DNA of 64,000 bases. Origin: Acidobacteriota bacterium. Lineage in GTDB: Bacteria; Acidobacteriota; Terriglobia; Bryobacterales; Bryobacteraceae. This document shows, in pieces, positions 1 through 9,364 of this stretch. Below the pieces are notes generated by a model that saw nothing but the letters and a program-made list of their open reading frames with translations, had not been told where the DNA came from and ran no database searches. The position numbers were made by a program, and so were the translations under genes. The DNA lies in assembly GCA_026393985.1 (NCBI GenBank), contig JAPKZB010000088.1, forward strand, positions 98,159-162,158, written 5' to 3'. Position 1 is the first letter of the stretch; the number at the start of each line of letters is the position of its first letter.

Positions 1-399
1 ATCGGCAGCAACGAGGAACCGCGGCACAAGGGCGCCAACCCGCAGGCGGTCAAGAGCGCCATCGAGCCCGATATGCTCCTCAACGCCCACGCTTCGGCGA
101 TGGACTTTGCCTTCTACACCGGCAAACAGTTCCCGGCCAAGTACCAGAACGGGGCGTTTATCGCCTCCCGCGGCTCGTCCAACCGCGCCAAGCGGCTGGG
201 CTACTCGGTCCTGTTTGTACCGTTCGCCAATGGCAAACCGAGCGGCCCGGCCGAAGATTTCCTGACCGGCTTCATGCTCGGTGAGGACAAAAAAGAGGTT
301 TGGGGCCGTCCTGTCGGTCTGCTGCAACTGGCCGATGGCAGCCTGCTGCTGAGCGAGGACGGCAACAGCAAGATCTGGCGGATCTCCTACAAAGGGTAA
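1..399 (+). CDS. PQQ-dependent sugar (sorbosone-type) dehydrogenase, C-terminal part; 5' end outside window
   Basis: Frame +1 open from base 1 to TAA at 397-399; ...YQNGAFIASRGSSNR...GRPVGLLQLADGSLLLSEDGNSKIWRISY is typical of the C-terminus of soluble PQQ sugar dehydrogenases. Confidence 0.85.
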   Translation: MGSNEEPRHKGANPQAVKSAIEPDMLLNAHASAMDFAFYTGKQFPAKYQNGAFIASRGSSNRAKRLGYSVLFVPFANGKPSGPAEDFLTGFMLGEDKKEVWGRPVGLLQLADGSLLLSEDGNSKIWRISYKG

Positions 400-430
400 C
401 GGTCACAGGCTGAAAGCTGGCCCCGAATAG

Positions 431-463
431 CAAAAAGGCCCCCGGAAGCCGGGGGCCTTTTTG
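431..463. terminator. Bidirectional rho-independent terminator between convergent genes
   Basis: AAAAAGGCCCCCGG-AAG-CCGGGGGCCTTTTT perfect hairpin with A tract and T tract. Confidence 0.9.
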
Positions 464-479
464 CATCTTCACGGGCTGG

Positions 480-671
480 CTAAAAGGGACGCTCATCGGG
501 AGGAAGCGTAAACGATTCAATCGGTTCCGTCTCGATCTCCGGGCCGGAGCCAGGAACCCGCCCGGACTCTTCACTCTTCTTTTGCAACCGCTTTGCCGCC
601 TTTTCCTGCGACTTCTCCATCCGCGCGAACTCTTTCTGTCGTTTCTTGAATGTTGTGTGTGCTCTCGCCAT
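480..671 (-). CDS. small basic hypothetical protein (63 aa)
   Basis: ORF MARAHTTFKKRQKEFARMEKSQEKAAKRLQKKSEE..., ends next to a terminator. Confidence 0.6.
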   Translation of the reverse strand: MARAHTTFKKRQKEFARMEKSQEKAAKRLQKKSEESGRVPGSGPEIETEPIESFTLPPDERPF

Positions 672-800
672 GCAGCCTCCAGTTCGTACTGCGCCGGATG
701 TTCCGTAGCCATGCTCTCCAGGTTCCGCCGGCGTGCAAGGACCCCATTATTCGTTGGAAGGGGCCGATTCGACAGTCAAACCTGCCTCTATTGTAGCAGG

Positions 801-2210
801 TCAATCCTTTTCGAACTCGATTTTGGACTCGGCGCCAAACTTCCGGTAGTTCCGGAAGTTGATCTCGTTCCGGCTGCACTGGTTCGAACCGCGCTGGCAC
901 ATCAGGTTCTCGCTGTGGACGGGCAGCAGATGCAGCTTCGTGTCGATTCGCACGAAATCGTACTCCAGCACCAACTCCACCTTGTCAAACGGGAAGTCGC
1001 CCGGAAAACTCAGGCTCTGCTGTTCGACTCGCATCACGCGGTTGGTCTCCTGGTCGATCCAGAGCGTCCCCTTGTATCCCGGACGATACATTTTACCTTC
1101 GTCACGAGCGTGGACCTGCCAGTGGGAGAGCGGTTGCTTGACTGAAAAGTTGTAAACGAGCGCCGTTCGGCCGGAGATACGGTCCGTGCCCCGTTTGGTA
1201 AACGTGGCCCCGGACATCGGGGAGAGGATGTCGCGCTGCGTGGTGACGAACTCCCCGGTTGACCAGGCGCCGGACTTCTCGGCTGGGTCCTTCGACGGCC
1301 GGCCGTTGATCTTGATATTCCGGTAGTCTTCTTTGCCATCGACGCAGACCACGTCCGCCGTTACATTGTCGACGGCGGTCCACTGCGGCGGATTGGTGCC
1401 GCTGACGTAGCGCAGGGTGTGCTGCTGCACCAGGAAATTGGGAAGAGTATCGGTGAAGTTCTCGGCTTCCTCGCGGGCGGCGGCGATCACCAGGTCCGGC
1501 GGAGGTGGTGGCCGCAGTAGGGAGTCGGCGGCCACCGCTGGGGCGGCGGCGTCGGCGTCCGAGGCCGGTTCGCCCGGCGCTGGGGTCTCCGGCCGGGGAG
1601 GGGCGTTTTTGATCCGATCCGGTACGCCGCGGCGCAGGCGGGGACGATCTTCCAGCGGTTCGCCTCCGATCTTTGGTGTTGCTGCAGACGCGGGTGTTGC
1701 TGCAGACGCGGGAGTTGCTGCTGATGCGCTGGTCGACGCCGCCGGGTCGTCCGCCGCCGCCGCGGCCGACGCCCGCTCTTCGGCAGTCCCGGCCCGCACC
1801 AGGCTAACGCGGACGGCCGTCTCCTCATCGTCCAGGCTCACCTCCACCTTCAACACATCACCCGGCTTCAGCAGCGAATCCCGCATCGGCGCGCCAGCCG
1901 CATCTCGAAACTGCGTCTTGGCAATCAGGCGATAGGTGACCACGCCTTTGCCCACCGTCTCCAACAGGAGCTCTTTTTCCCCCAGCCGCCGCAGCGTTCC
2001 TTCGGTCGCCGTCAGCTTCGGTCCCCGCTTGGGCAGTTTGATCTGCGGAATCGGCAGACCGCTTCCTCCGGCTCCCGGCGGGTACTGGCCCCGCGGGTAT
2101 TGCCCCGGCGGGTACTGCCCCGGCGGATACTGTCCGGGCGGATACTGCCCGGGCAGTTGTGCCCACAGTACCGTCGAAGCCCAAAAAGCTACCACCCATC
2201 GAGACCACAT
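801..2210 (-). CDS. exported hypothetical protein with N-terminal (GQYPP)n repeat and Ala/Pro/Ser-rich linker
   Basis: ORF with signal peptide (MWSRWVVAFWASTVLWAQ), GQYPPGQYPPGQYPPGQYPRGQYPP repeats, conserved-looking C-terminal half. Confidence 0.75.
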   Translation of the reverse strand: MWSRWVVAFWASTVLWAQLPGQYPPGQYPPGQYPPGQYPRGQYPPGAGGSGLPIPQIKLPKRGPKLTATEGTLRRLGEKELLLETVGKGVVTYRLIAKTQFRDAAGAPMRDSLLKPGDVLKVEVSLDDEETAVRVSLVRAGTAEERASAAAAADDPAASTSASAATPASAATPASAATPKIGGEPLEDRPRLRRGVPDRIKNAPPRPETPAPGEPASDADAAAPAVAADSLLRPPPPPDLVIAAAREEAENFTDTLPNFLVQQHTLRYVSGTNPPQWTAVDNVTADVVCVDGKEDYRNIKINGRPSKDPAEKSGAWSTGEFVTTQRDILSPMSGATFTKRGTDRISGRTALVYNFSVKQPLSHWQVHARDEGKMYRPGYKGTLWIDQETNRVMRVEQQSLSFPGDFPFDKVELVLEYDFVRIDTKLHLLPVHSENLMCQRGSNQCSRNEINFRNYRKFGAESKIEFEKD

Positions 2211-2234
2211 AAAAAGAACCTCAATTCCAAGGAA

Positions 2235-3242
2235 CTACATTTCGCTTAACGCCGCAATCACCGCCCCGCGGGCCGTCGAATGCAGAGGCTCCGCCGCCAG
2301 ACGAATCTCGCTGATCGGGACCGGAAAATCATTCTGACGCAGCGCCTGCTCAAACCGTTCCCGGAATCCCCCGGCCAACACCCCGCCGCCGCTCAGCACG
2401 AGCGGCACGGGCCGGCCCAGCCGCGGCAGGCTCTTGGCCTGCTGAAAGACCTCTCGCATCGCCTGCACCAGACTCTGAATCACGTCGTCGTAGTAAACGC
2501 TCAAAACCTGATGGGCCTTGTCGGGGCTGATGGTATTGAACAAGAAGCCGTCTTCTTTGATCATGCGGATGCGATTCACCATCTCGCCGGTCACGGCCGC
2601 CGCGTTCGTATCGATGAAGTCGCCGCCCTTGGGCAGGCTGAATTGAATCACCGGAACCGCCAGATACGACATGCAGACGTTGCACAGGCCGCCGCCGAAG
2701 CTGATGCCGATGCCCGTGTAATTGGACGATTCCAATTCGCTATAGATAACCGCCAGCCCTTCGTTGAGCGGCTTGGCCTCGTAGCCCAACTCACCGAGGA
2801 TCTGCCGCAGCGTCGCCTCATGATACGTCAGGCTATCGTGCGCCCCGATGGGCGGTGCCGGCACGCTGAAAAACAGCTTCTGCCGCGCGTGGGCCGCTGG
2901 CCCGAGCAGCAGCAGCAGCAAATTTTGCATAATCGGCATGCTCTCTGCCTCGGTCGGGTTGAGAAAGCCTTTGGTCATCGGGCGGCGCAGCTCGGCGCCG
3001 AGCAGGTCGGCAAAGCGCTCACTCTCGTTGCCGTGCACGATGATCTCGTTGCCGCGCACGGTATGCGGCACTTGCTCCTTGCGCAGCACCCCTTCCGTCA
3101 TCCGGGAGTTAGGCAGCGCGACAAAGGAGTTCAACTGGCTGCTGAATCGATAGCCGCGTTCGTCCGGCCATGCCGCCACAATCCGGCTGGTGCCGACGTC
3201 CAGGCCCACGGGCGTCGAACCATCGGAGTAGGTGTAACTCAT
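2235..3242 (-). CDS. actin-like ATPase superfamily protein (MreB/FtsA/ParM-like, divergent)
   Basis: N-terminal VGLDVGTSR (phosphate-1-like), GIGISFGGGLCNV (phosphate-2-like), PLVLSGGGVLAGGF (adenosine-like) motifs; start MSYTYSD at 3242. Confidence 0.7.
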   Translation of the reverse strand: MSYTYSDGSTPVGLDVGTSRIVAAWPDERGYRFSSQLNSFVALPNSRMTEGVLRKEQVPHTVRGNEIIVHGNESERFADLLGAELRRPMTKGFLNPTEAESMPIMQNLLLLLLGPAAHARQKLFFSVPAPPIGAHDSLTYHEATLRQILGELGYEAKPLNEGLAVIYSELESSNYTGIGISFGGGLCNVCMSYLAVPVIQFSLPKGGDFIDTNAAAVTGEMVNRIRMIKEDGFLFNTISPDKAHQVLSVYYDDVIQSLVQAMREVFQQAKSLPRLGRPVPLVLSGGGVLAGGFRERFEQALRQNDFPVPISEIRLAAEPLHSTARGAVIAALSEM

Positions 3243-4405
3243 CAGTTTCCCTCCACGGAAAAATCGGGTTGCCGGGCTATGCTGTATAGACGGCGATATC
3301 GTCCGGTCAGCTCCCGGCGCCATACCGGCAAACTGACCTTCCGGGCAAAGGCCCCCTTCTGCAGTTCCAGGTCCGCCTTGTCCAGACCGCGCCAGAGGCG
3401 CTCTCCGGTTGCGTTGCGGAAGGAGGCATCATACTGAAAGCCGAACAGAGTAATGGCCGGCGGTGGCAGCAGGTAGTTATCCGGCAGACCGATCTGTTCA
3501 AACGGAAAGTTGGCGGCCCAATCGGTGTGGTAGCCAATACCCATGTTCTCTGGGTTGACCGAAACCTGTGCGTGCGTCACACAGTTCCGGGCGCTGATCC
3601 GGTAACGCGTTCGGAGCAGGTCCGTCAAAAGCCGCCCGGAGTGGATCTGCGGCGCCGTCACCGGGGTCTGTCCGGATTCGTCCCGCGACGGACCCTCAAA
3701 CGAGACGCCCAGAAAACTCGCGTTGAGGTTCAAATAAAAGTGCTGCTCCTCGGCCCATACCGAGTTGCCGGCGTGATGCGCCGGTTCGCTCTCCGGGACG
3801 ATGCGCCAGACGCGGCCGAAACGGTCGATGACGTAGTGATAGGCGCGAATCTGCCGCACATACTGCAGCACCCCCGCCCCAATCCGCCGCAGGTTGCGGT
3901 TCTGCCCCTCCTCAAACGGCAGGGCGTGGCTTTCGGTCGTGTGAAACACTATGCCATAGGGCGTAGAACGCTGCTCCATCTGTTCGGTCGCCGTGCGGAA
4001 ACGCACGAACGCAACCGGTTGCTGACGCAGCAGCTGATAGCGCTTTTCAATCCGCAAACCATTGCTGTAAAGCTCGTGTGTGTCGGTCGACTCCACCTGC
4101 CACACGGTGGCCGCCTCGTAGCCGGGGCCAATCGCCTCCCGCGCTACCGCCCGGTGCTGCCGGCCCGCCCCGTCGGAAACCGTTGGCACCGGCAGCAGCC
4201 CCAAGGCGAGAACAAAAGCGGACAAATGGCGCAGTCGGGCGCTGCGCAGCGCCCTGTGTACCGGACGGCTCGACAGAAACGCCGCGCTCTGGCGGAGGAA
4301 CTGCAGCCGGGCAACCGGTTCAGCGATCCGATCCGCCCTCCAACTGATGACCGCCGCGGAAAGACGCCGCGGAGGCTGCCAACGGGATTCGTCGAGTTTT
4401 GTCAT
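3242..4405 (-). CDS. membrane-anchored N-acetylmuramoyl-L-alanine amidase (Amidase_2/PGRP-like)
   Basis: IVFHTTESHALPF, YHYVIDRFGRVWRIV, AHHAGNS, GYHTDWAANFPFEQIGLP; one predicted TM (LSAFVLALGLLPVP); stop overlaps next start (ATGA). Confidence 0.8.
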   Translation of the reverse strand: MTKLDESRWQPPRRLSAAVISWRADRIAEPVARLQFLRQSAAFLSSRPVHRALRSARLRHLSAFVLALGLLPVPTVSDGAGRQHRAVAREAIGPGYEAATVWQVESTDTHELYSNGLRIEKRYQLLRQQPVAFVRFRTATEQMEQRSTPYGIVFHTTESHALPFEEGQNRNLRRIGAGVLQYVRQIRAYHYVIDRFGRVWRIVPESEPAHHAGNSVWAEEQHFYLNLNASFLGVSFEGPSRDESGQTPVTAPQIHSGRLLTDLLRTRYRISARNCVTHAQVSVNPENMGIGYHTDWAANFPFEQIGLPDNYLLPPPAITLFGFQYDASFRNATGERLWRGLDKADLELQKGAFARKVSLPVWRRELTGRYRRLYSIARQPDFSVEGN

Positions 4406-4542
4406 CGGCGCCGCACTACACGCACGCTTGTCGTTTACATCCGAATTTTGCCAACGAATTCTAATGGTAAGCAACACAAATCAGGCTGACAACCCTAGTC
4501 AACTAATTGCTCGACCGAACCGCGCCCGGCGATCGCCGCAGA

Positions 4543-4806
4543 TCAGGACTTTTTGATCTTCCGGGCCCGCCAAAACGAAGCCAAGCCCAGTCCAAACATC
4601 GGCACAATGAACAAAACCTCCAGGATGATCCGGGCAAACTGGTCGGGTTCCCCCGTAAAATCTGTGGCCTCCCGGTACAGGCGCGGCGTAGCGATCACGC
4701 CAATGCAAACAAACAAAAAGCCGATGATCTCATTCCACAAGATACGAAGGGGCCGCAGCACCCCCGGCAGCACGTGAGCGACAAACTTTCGACCGATGGC
4801 AAACAT
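4543..4806 (-). CDS. small membrane protein (87 aa), hypothetical
   Basis: Two hydrophobic segments (IIGFLFVCIGVIA, IILEVLFIVPMFGLGLASF) and basic C-terminus. Confidence 0.6.
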   Translation of the reverse strand: MFAIGRKFVAHVLPGVLRPLRILWNEIIGFLFVCIGVIATPRLYREATDFTGEPDQFARIILEVLFIVPMFGLGLASFWRARKIKKS

Positions 4807-4912
4807 GGAACCTCCCCATTATAAGGCTGTAGAAATCCGGACGGCGCGCCGATACCTAGAGAGAGTGCTATTCTGGGGGTGCCCAGAAGTGTTATGTGAG
4901 AGGGCCAATTCT

Positions 4913-5233
4913 TTGGACGACCGACTGAAAGAGCTCATGCAGGACTTGGGAAACGCGATCAACGAATCCCTGTCTGACTCGGATCGCATCGCAGAAGCGA
5001 TCGGGGAAATCAAAAAGTCAGGATACGATGTCTTTCTTGTCCTGGAAGCGACGATTGGCTTCAATAAGCGCGACGACTTGGCGATGGATCTCGACGACGC
5101 CCAGACCGGTATCGAGCAGGAAGAGTCCGCGCCCCAGCGAATCCTCGGCCCGTTGGGCAAAGTCCGCTGGACCTCGCAGGATCAGAAATTCCTGAAGGCT
5201 CTCAAGATCTCCACTGACGAACACAGCGATTAG
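4913..5233 (+). CDS. small conserved-looking hypothetical protein (start uncertain, probable TTG)
   Basis: LDDRLKELMQDLGNAINESLSDSDRIAEAIGEIKKSGYDVFLVLEATIGF; upstream GAGAGG as possible SD; ORF extends to ATG 4796. Confidence 0.55.
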   Translation: MDDRLKELMQDLGNAINESLSDSDRIAEAIGEIKKSGYDVFLVLEATIGFNKRDDLAMDLDDAQTGIEQEESAPQRILGPLGKVRWTSQDQKFLKALKISTDEHSD

Positions 5234-6301
5234 TCACCGGTCGAGTAGTTCGTGGTAGGCCGTCCAGGTCTGGTCCACCGCTCGATCCCAAGTGAACTGC
5301 GCGGCGTGCGCCAAGCCCCGCTGCACCATGGTCTCGCGCAATCCAGGCTGCTCGATCAGCGTCCGCAGAGTAAACCGCAACTCCTCGACGTCCTCCGGAT
5401 CGACGTGGAAGGCGGCATCGCCCGTCACCTCCGGCAGCGCCGAGCGATTCGAAGTTACCACTGGTACCCCCCATGCCATAGCCTCAATCGCGGGGATGCC
5501 AAAGCCCTCGTCGAGGGAGGGAAATGCAAAGATTGCCGCCCGGCCGTAGAGTGTCTCGAGCGCTTGGGCCGAAACGTATCCCAGCACCTCAATGTCGGCC
5601 CGCCGCGGACTCGCCGCAATCTGATCGAGAATCTCTTCGGACCCAAACCCCGTCGCCGCCCCGGCCAGCAACAGGCGCCAACCGGCTGGTAAGCCTTCAA
5701 AGGCCCGGATCAACCGGCCGGTGTTCTTCCGCTTCTGTATCGCGCCCACCGAAAGAATCCATGGCTGCCGCTTAGGCAGCTCGAACAACCGCTTCTGCCC
5801 GGGATGGAACACCCCGTGATGCACTACCCGGATCCGCGACCGCTCAATCCCCAATAGCCCGCTCACCTGCGACGCCGTAAACGAACTCACCGCCAGAATC
5901 AGGTCCGAACGGTTGGCGGCCTCCCTGGCCTGCGCCGTAAAGCGCGTCCGGAACTCCGGCGTTGAATAGTCGCTCGTCATCACGAACAAGTCGTGAAAGG
6001 TGGTCACCACGCGGTGGCGGCCCGCCACTCGCGGCACCCGTTGATTCAACCCGTGGAAGATGTGCGCCGCCGGCACCCAATTCTCGAGCAGCGGGCGCCG
6101 GGCCGCCCCGCGCGGCAGGAACGCTTCGAGCGAACGCAGCAATCGGTGGGGCCGGTAACAGAAATAGTAGCGGCCTCCCGGATGCCGGCGAGGCAACCCC
6201 CACAGGATTTCTCGCGAGTAAACCGCCACCCCGGTCGGCTGGGAACTGACGCTGTAGGTGGCATCGAGAGCAATCCGCACGTGTCCCCACCAGCGTAGCA
6301 C
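5234..6301 (-). CDS. glycosyltransferase family 4-type
   Basis: ...ILSVGAIQKRKNTGRLIRAF..., FPSLDEGFGIPAIEAMAWGVPVVTSNRSALPEVTGDAAFHVDPED. Confidence 0.9.
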   Translation of the reverse strand: MLRWWGHVRIALDATYSVSSQPTGVAVYSREILWGLPRRHPGGRYYFCYRPHRLLRSLEAFLPRGAARRPLLENWVPAAHIFHGLNQRVPRVAGRHRVVTTFHDLFVMTSDYSTPEFRTRFTAQAREAANRSDLILAVSSFTASQVSGLLGIERSRIRVVHHGVFHPGQKRLFELPKRQPWILSVGAIQKRKNTGRLIRAFEGLPAGWRLLLAGAATGFGSEEILDQIAASPRRADIEVLGYVSAQALETLYGRAAIFAFPSLDEGFGIPAIEAMAWGVPVVTSNRSALPEVTGDAAFHVDPEDVEELRFTLRTLIEQPGLRETMVQRGLAHAAQFTWDRAVDQTWTAYHELLDR

Positions 6302-6341
6302 CCGCCCTCCGCAATCCGTCTAGCCGCGGAACCCGGTGACG

Positions 6342-7277
6342 CTATCCCAGCGCCGGAGCGAGCTCGCGGCCGCGGTTGGCCGCCAAGTCAGCCTCTGCCC
6401 GCTCTAACATCACATCGAGGTTCGTCGCGAGCGAAGGAACCAGCGTCGCCTGCCCGGTCAGATAGGTCAGCGCCGGGCGCTTGCTCGGGTACAGAACCAG
6501 CGAATTCAGGTACCGCTCGATGCGGTGATCGATACTCTCCAACTCGGCCGGGTCGTCAAAACACAGTGCGCCAAACGTATCCCCCTGCAGCCGCGCAATC
6601 ACATCCGACTCCCGGAAGACCGCCCGCAGCAAATCGCCCGTCTCAATCAGCGCCAGATCGTGCGCCTGGTTGCCATAGGCGTTTTCGAGCATGGAAAAAC
6701 CCGTCAGCTCAATGAGAAACAGCGTGGCCGGCCGCTCCCAGCGCGCGGCCAGCTGCAGCGATTGCTCACCCAGCAAAACGAAGCCATCGCGGGAGATCAG
6801 ACTGGTGAACTCATCGAGTAACGGCAGCTCGGCCCGCGCTACCATCGCCTGCTGCCTCTCCATGGCGGACCGCAGCGTTCGCGCCAGTGGTAGACAGTCC
6901 AGGTCCTCTTTGAGCAGGTAGGAAAAGGCTCCCTCGCGTACCGCCGCCAACGCCGTATACTCTTCGCGGGCGTTGCAGAGCACCACAATGGGCGCTGTCC
7001 GGCTCAGCGGCTGCACGCGGAGAAACGTATGCAGCGCCTGGCTGTCAGTCAGGTCGAGATTCAACAGGATGATGTCAAAGCTCTCCTGTTGCAGGGCGGC
7101 TACCGCCTCGCCCAGCGTCTCGGCGTGATAGAGCTCCATGTGCCAGGGCAGCAGCTTCCGGTACTGCTGCTCCTCCAACTCATCGAGGGCCTCCTGAACC
7201 AGACCGGCGTCCCATGGGTCGGATTCGACAAGGAGAACCCGACTGCGGATACGGGCGGGGGTAGGCGAATTCATCAC
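6342..7277 (-). CDS. response-regulator-like protein with degenerate receiver and degenerate GGDEF domain
   Basis: RVLLVESDPWDAGLVQEAL...DIILLNLDLTD...YLLKEDLD; FLIELTGFSMLENAYG...DVIARLQGDTFGAL. Confidence 0.8.
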   Translation of the reverse strand: MMNSPTPARIRSRVLLVESDPWDAGLVQEALDELEEQQYRKLLPWHMELYHAETLGEAVAALQQESFDIILLNLDLTDSQALHTFLRVQPLSRTAPIVVLCNAREEYTALAAVREGAFSYLLKEDLDCLPLARTLRSAMERQQAMVARAELPLLDEFTSLISRDGFVLLGEQSLQLAARWERPATLFLIELTGFSMLENAYGNQAHDLALIETGDLLRAVFRESDVIARLQGDTFGALCFDDPAELESIDHRIERYLNSLVLYPSKRPALTYLTGQATLVPSLATNLDVMLERAEADLAANRGRELAPALG

Positions 7278-7307
7278 TGAAAAAGTGGGCCCACCCGCGG
7301 GAAAGTC

Positions 7308-8342
7308 TCAGTCGCCCAGCTGGTATTCCTTGAGCTTCCGGTAGAGCGTCGTACGGCCAATTCCCAGCAGGTGCGCCGCCATCAAGCGATCGCCTTTGGT
7401 GTAGTCGAGTGCGCTAAAAATGGCCCGCCGCTCCATCTCCACTAACGGGAGCACGGGCGAGGAGACAAACGCAGGCTGTGCTCCGGCCATCGAGTGGACC
7501 ACGGGGCCGTGGCCTGCCCCGGCCGTCGCCGCCATCGCCAAACCAGGCTCGGCGGCCCGCCGCGCGTAGTGGAAGTTCTGGATCGGAGAGGGCAGATCCC
7601 GCGCCTGCAGGATCGGCCCGGTATGAATCGCCACCATATGCTGAATCGAGTTCTCCAGCTCCCGCACGTTGCCCGGCCAATCGTAGGCCAGAGCCGTCTC
7701 AAGCGCCTCCTGCGTAAAGCTGTGGTTCGACCCGTACTTCTTCAGAAAATGCTGCAACAGCGCCGGAATATCCTCGCGCCGCTCCCGCAGCGGCGGCAGC
7801 CGCAGCGTCACCACATTCAAACGATAGTAGAGATCCTGCCGAAACGTGCCCTTTTCCACCTCTTTTGCCAGGTCACGATTAGTGGCGGCAATAATGCGGA
7901 AGTCCGACCGGCGCGTTACCGTCGAGCCCAGCGGACGGAACTCCTTCTCCTGCAGCACCCGCAACAGCTTGGCCTGCAAATCCAGCGGCATCTCGCCGAT
8001 CTCGTCAAAGAATGCCGTACCGCCATCGGCAGCCTCAATCAAGCCCACCTTGTCCCGGTCTGCACCCGTAAACGCGCCCCGCCGGTGGCCAAACAGTTCG
8101 CTCTCCATTAACGGACCCACAAAGGCCGAGCAGTCGATGGTGACAAAGTTCCCCGATGGATTGGCGGCATGGATCGACCGTGCCACCACCTCTTTCCCCG
8201 TTCCGGTTTCTCCAAGAATCAGGGCTGGCCAGCGGCCGCTGGCCAGCTTATCCACCATCCGCTGCACATGCCGTAGGCGCGGGGATTGACCCACCAGAAC
8301 CGGCGGAGTGGAGAAGGAAGAAAGGGAAGGGTTTGGATTCAT
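7308..8342 (-). CDS. sigma54-dependent transcriptional activator (AAA+ plus Fis-type HTH, no receiver)
   Basis: [60 protein letters not shown]. Confidence 0.95.
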   Translation of the reverse strand: MNPNPSLSSFSTPPVLVGQSPRLRHVQRMVDKLASGRWPALILGETGTGKEVVARSIHAANPSGNFVTIDCSAFVGPLMESELFGHRRGAFTGADRDKVGLIEAADGGTAFFDEIGEMPLDLQAKLLRVLQEKEFRPLGSTVTRRSDFRIIAATNRDLAKEVEKGTFRQDLYYRLNVVTLRLPPLRERREDIPALLQHFLKKYGSNHSFTQEALETALAYDWPGNVRELENSIQHMVAIHTGPILQARDLPSPIQNFHYARRAAEPGLAMAATAGAGHGPVVHSMAGAQPAFVSSPVLPLVEMERRAIFSALDYTKGDRLMAAHLLGIGRTTLYRKLKEYQLGD

Positions 8343-8487
8343 GGGATGGTCTCAACTGCCCGGAAGAGTCCGCTCAGCAGAATAAGTGGCAGCCGTCTTG
8401 AATTACTCTAACTTTTTGTTGCCGAGAAGAACAATACACCCCTCAGGGTTCTATGGGGTGGTCACTACCCTCAAATGCGGGCGTGCC

Positions 8488-9210
8488 CTACTCCACGTCC
8501 CAGCCGACCACGAAGGAATTCGGATACTCCGAACGCACTGCGAGCAGGGTCTTTTGCGCCTGCTTCACGTTGTCCGCCCTGCCCACCAGCAGACGCCACG
8601 ACTCGGGCGTGCCACCCTTCGCCAGCGCCGGGCGGTAGCGGATAAACACATCCTTGTATCGCTCCCGCAGCTTCCTTTCGAGCCACTCGGCATTCTTCTT
8701 CGTGCGCGCCGTGGTCACCTGCACCGTGAACTGCCGGCCCCTTTCGTAATCGCGCGGCGGAGCAACCACCGTCAGCTTCACTTTCGCCACGCCAAGCCGC
8801 ACCAGATCGATTTCGTCCGCCGCCGCACGGGACAGATCAATCACACGCCCCTTCACAAACGGACCGCGGTCGGTGATGCGCACCGCCGTGGTCCGGCGGT
8901 TGACCTGGTTCCGCACCGCAACCCAGGTTTCAAAAGGCAGCGACGGATGAGCGGCCGTCATCGCGTGCATGTTGTACACCTCGCCATTGGCCGTCCGCCG
9001 GCCATGATACGGCTCGCCGTACCAACTCGCCGCACCCTCTTCGGAAGCTCCCAGCCGGGCAACGGGGTTCCTTATTTTCATCTGCCTGCCGCCACCGCAA
9101 CCGAGGGCCATCATTGCTCCCGCCCCGAGCAGCACATACGCCAAACCCCTATTTTTATTGGCTCCCAAGAACGTTGATGCCGCAGATCGCATAATGACAT
9201 TCTGCCTCAC
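8488..9210 (-). CDS. rlpA: RlpA-like septal ring lytic transglycosylase, lipoprotein with SPOR-like C-terminus (true start may be 9192)
   Basis: GAASWYGEPYHGRRTANGEVYNMHAMTAAHPSLPF...VRITDRGPFVKGRVIDLSRAAA; lipobox MALGC. Confidence 0.9.
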   Translation of the reverse strand: MRQNVIMRSAASTFLGANKNRGLAYVLLGAGAMMALGCGGGRQMKIRNPVARLGASEEGAASWYGEPYHGRRTANGEVYNMHAMTAAHPSLPFETWVAVRNQVNRRTTAVRITDRGPFVKGRVIDLSRAAADEIDLVRLGVAKVKLTVVAPPRDYERGRQFTVQVTTARTKKNAEWLERKLRERYKDVFIRYRPALAKGGTPESWRLLVGRADNVKQAQKTLLAVRSEYPNSFVVGWDVE

Positions 9211-9277
9211 TTTCGTTTTTTATGCGAAAACACTCAGCTTTTTGCCACTCGTGGAGTTCCTCGGCATACTTTTTCTC

Positions 9278-9306
9278 TTGACATTACGCGGGAACAACTT
9301 TATATA
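9278..9306 (+). promoter_or_regulatory. near-consensus sigma70-type promoter for the H1-like gene
   Basis: TTGACA (9278-9283) - 17 nt - TATATA (9301-9306), then AGGGAG SD before ATG 9365. Confidence 0.85.
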
Positions 9307-9364
9307 TGGTCACAACTGCGTTCTCTCTGGAGAGCGCCAGAAAGATGTTAGGGAGAATCACTCA

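Noticed and set aside
8383-8398. Sigma54-like site TGGCAGCCGTCTTGAA upstream of the EBP
   Set aside because: Deviates at key positions (TTGAA instead of TTGCW) and on the + strand points away from the minus-strand genes
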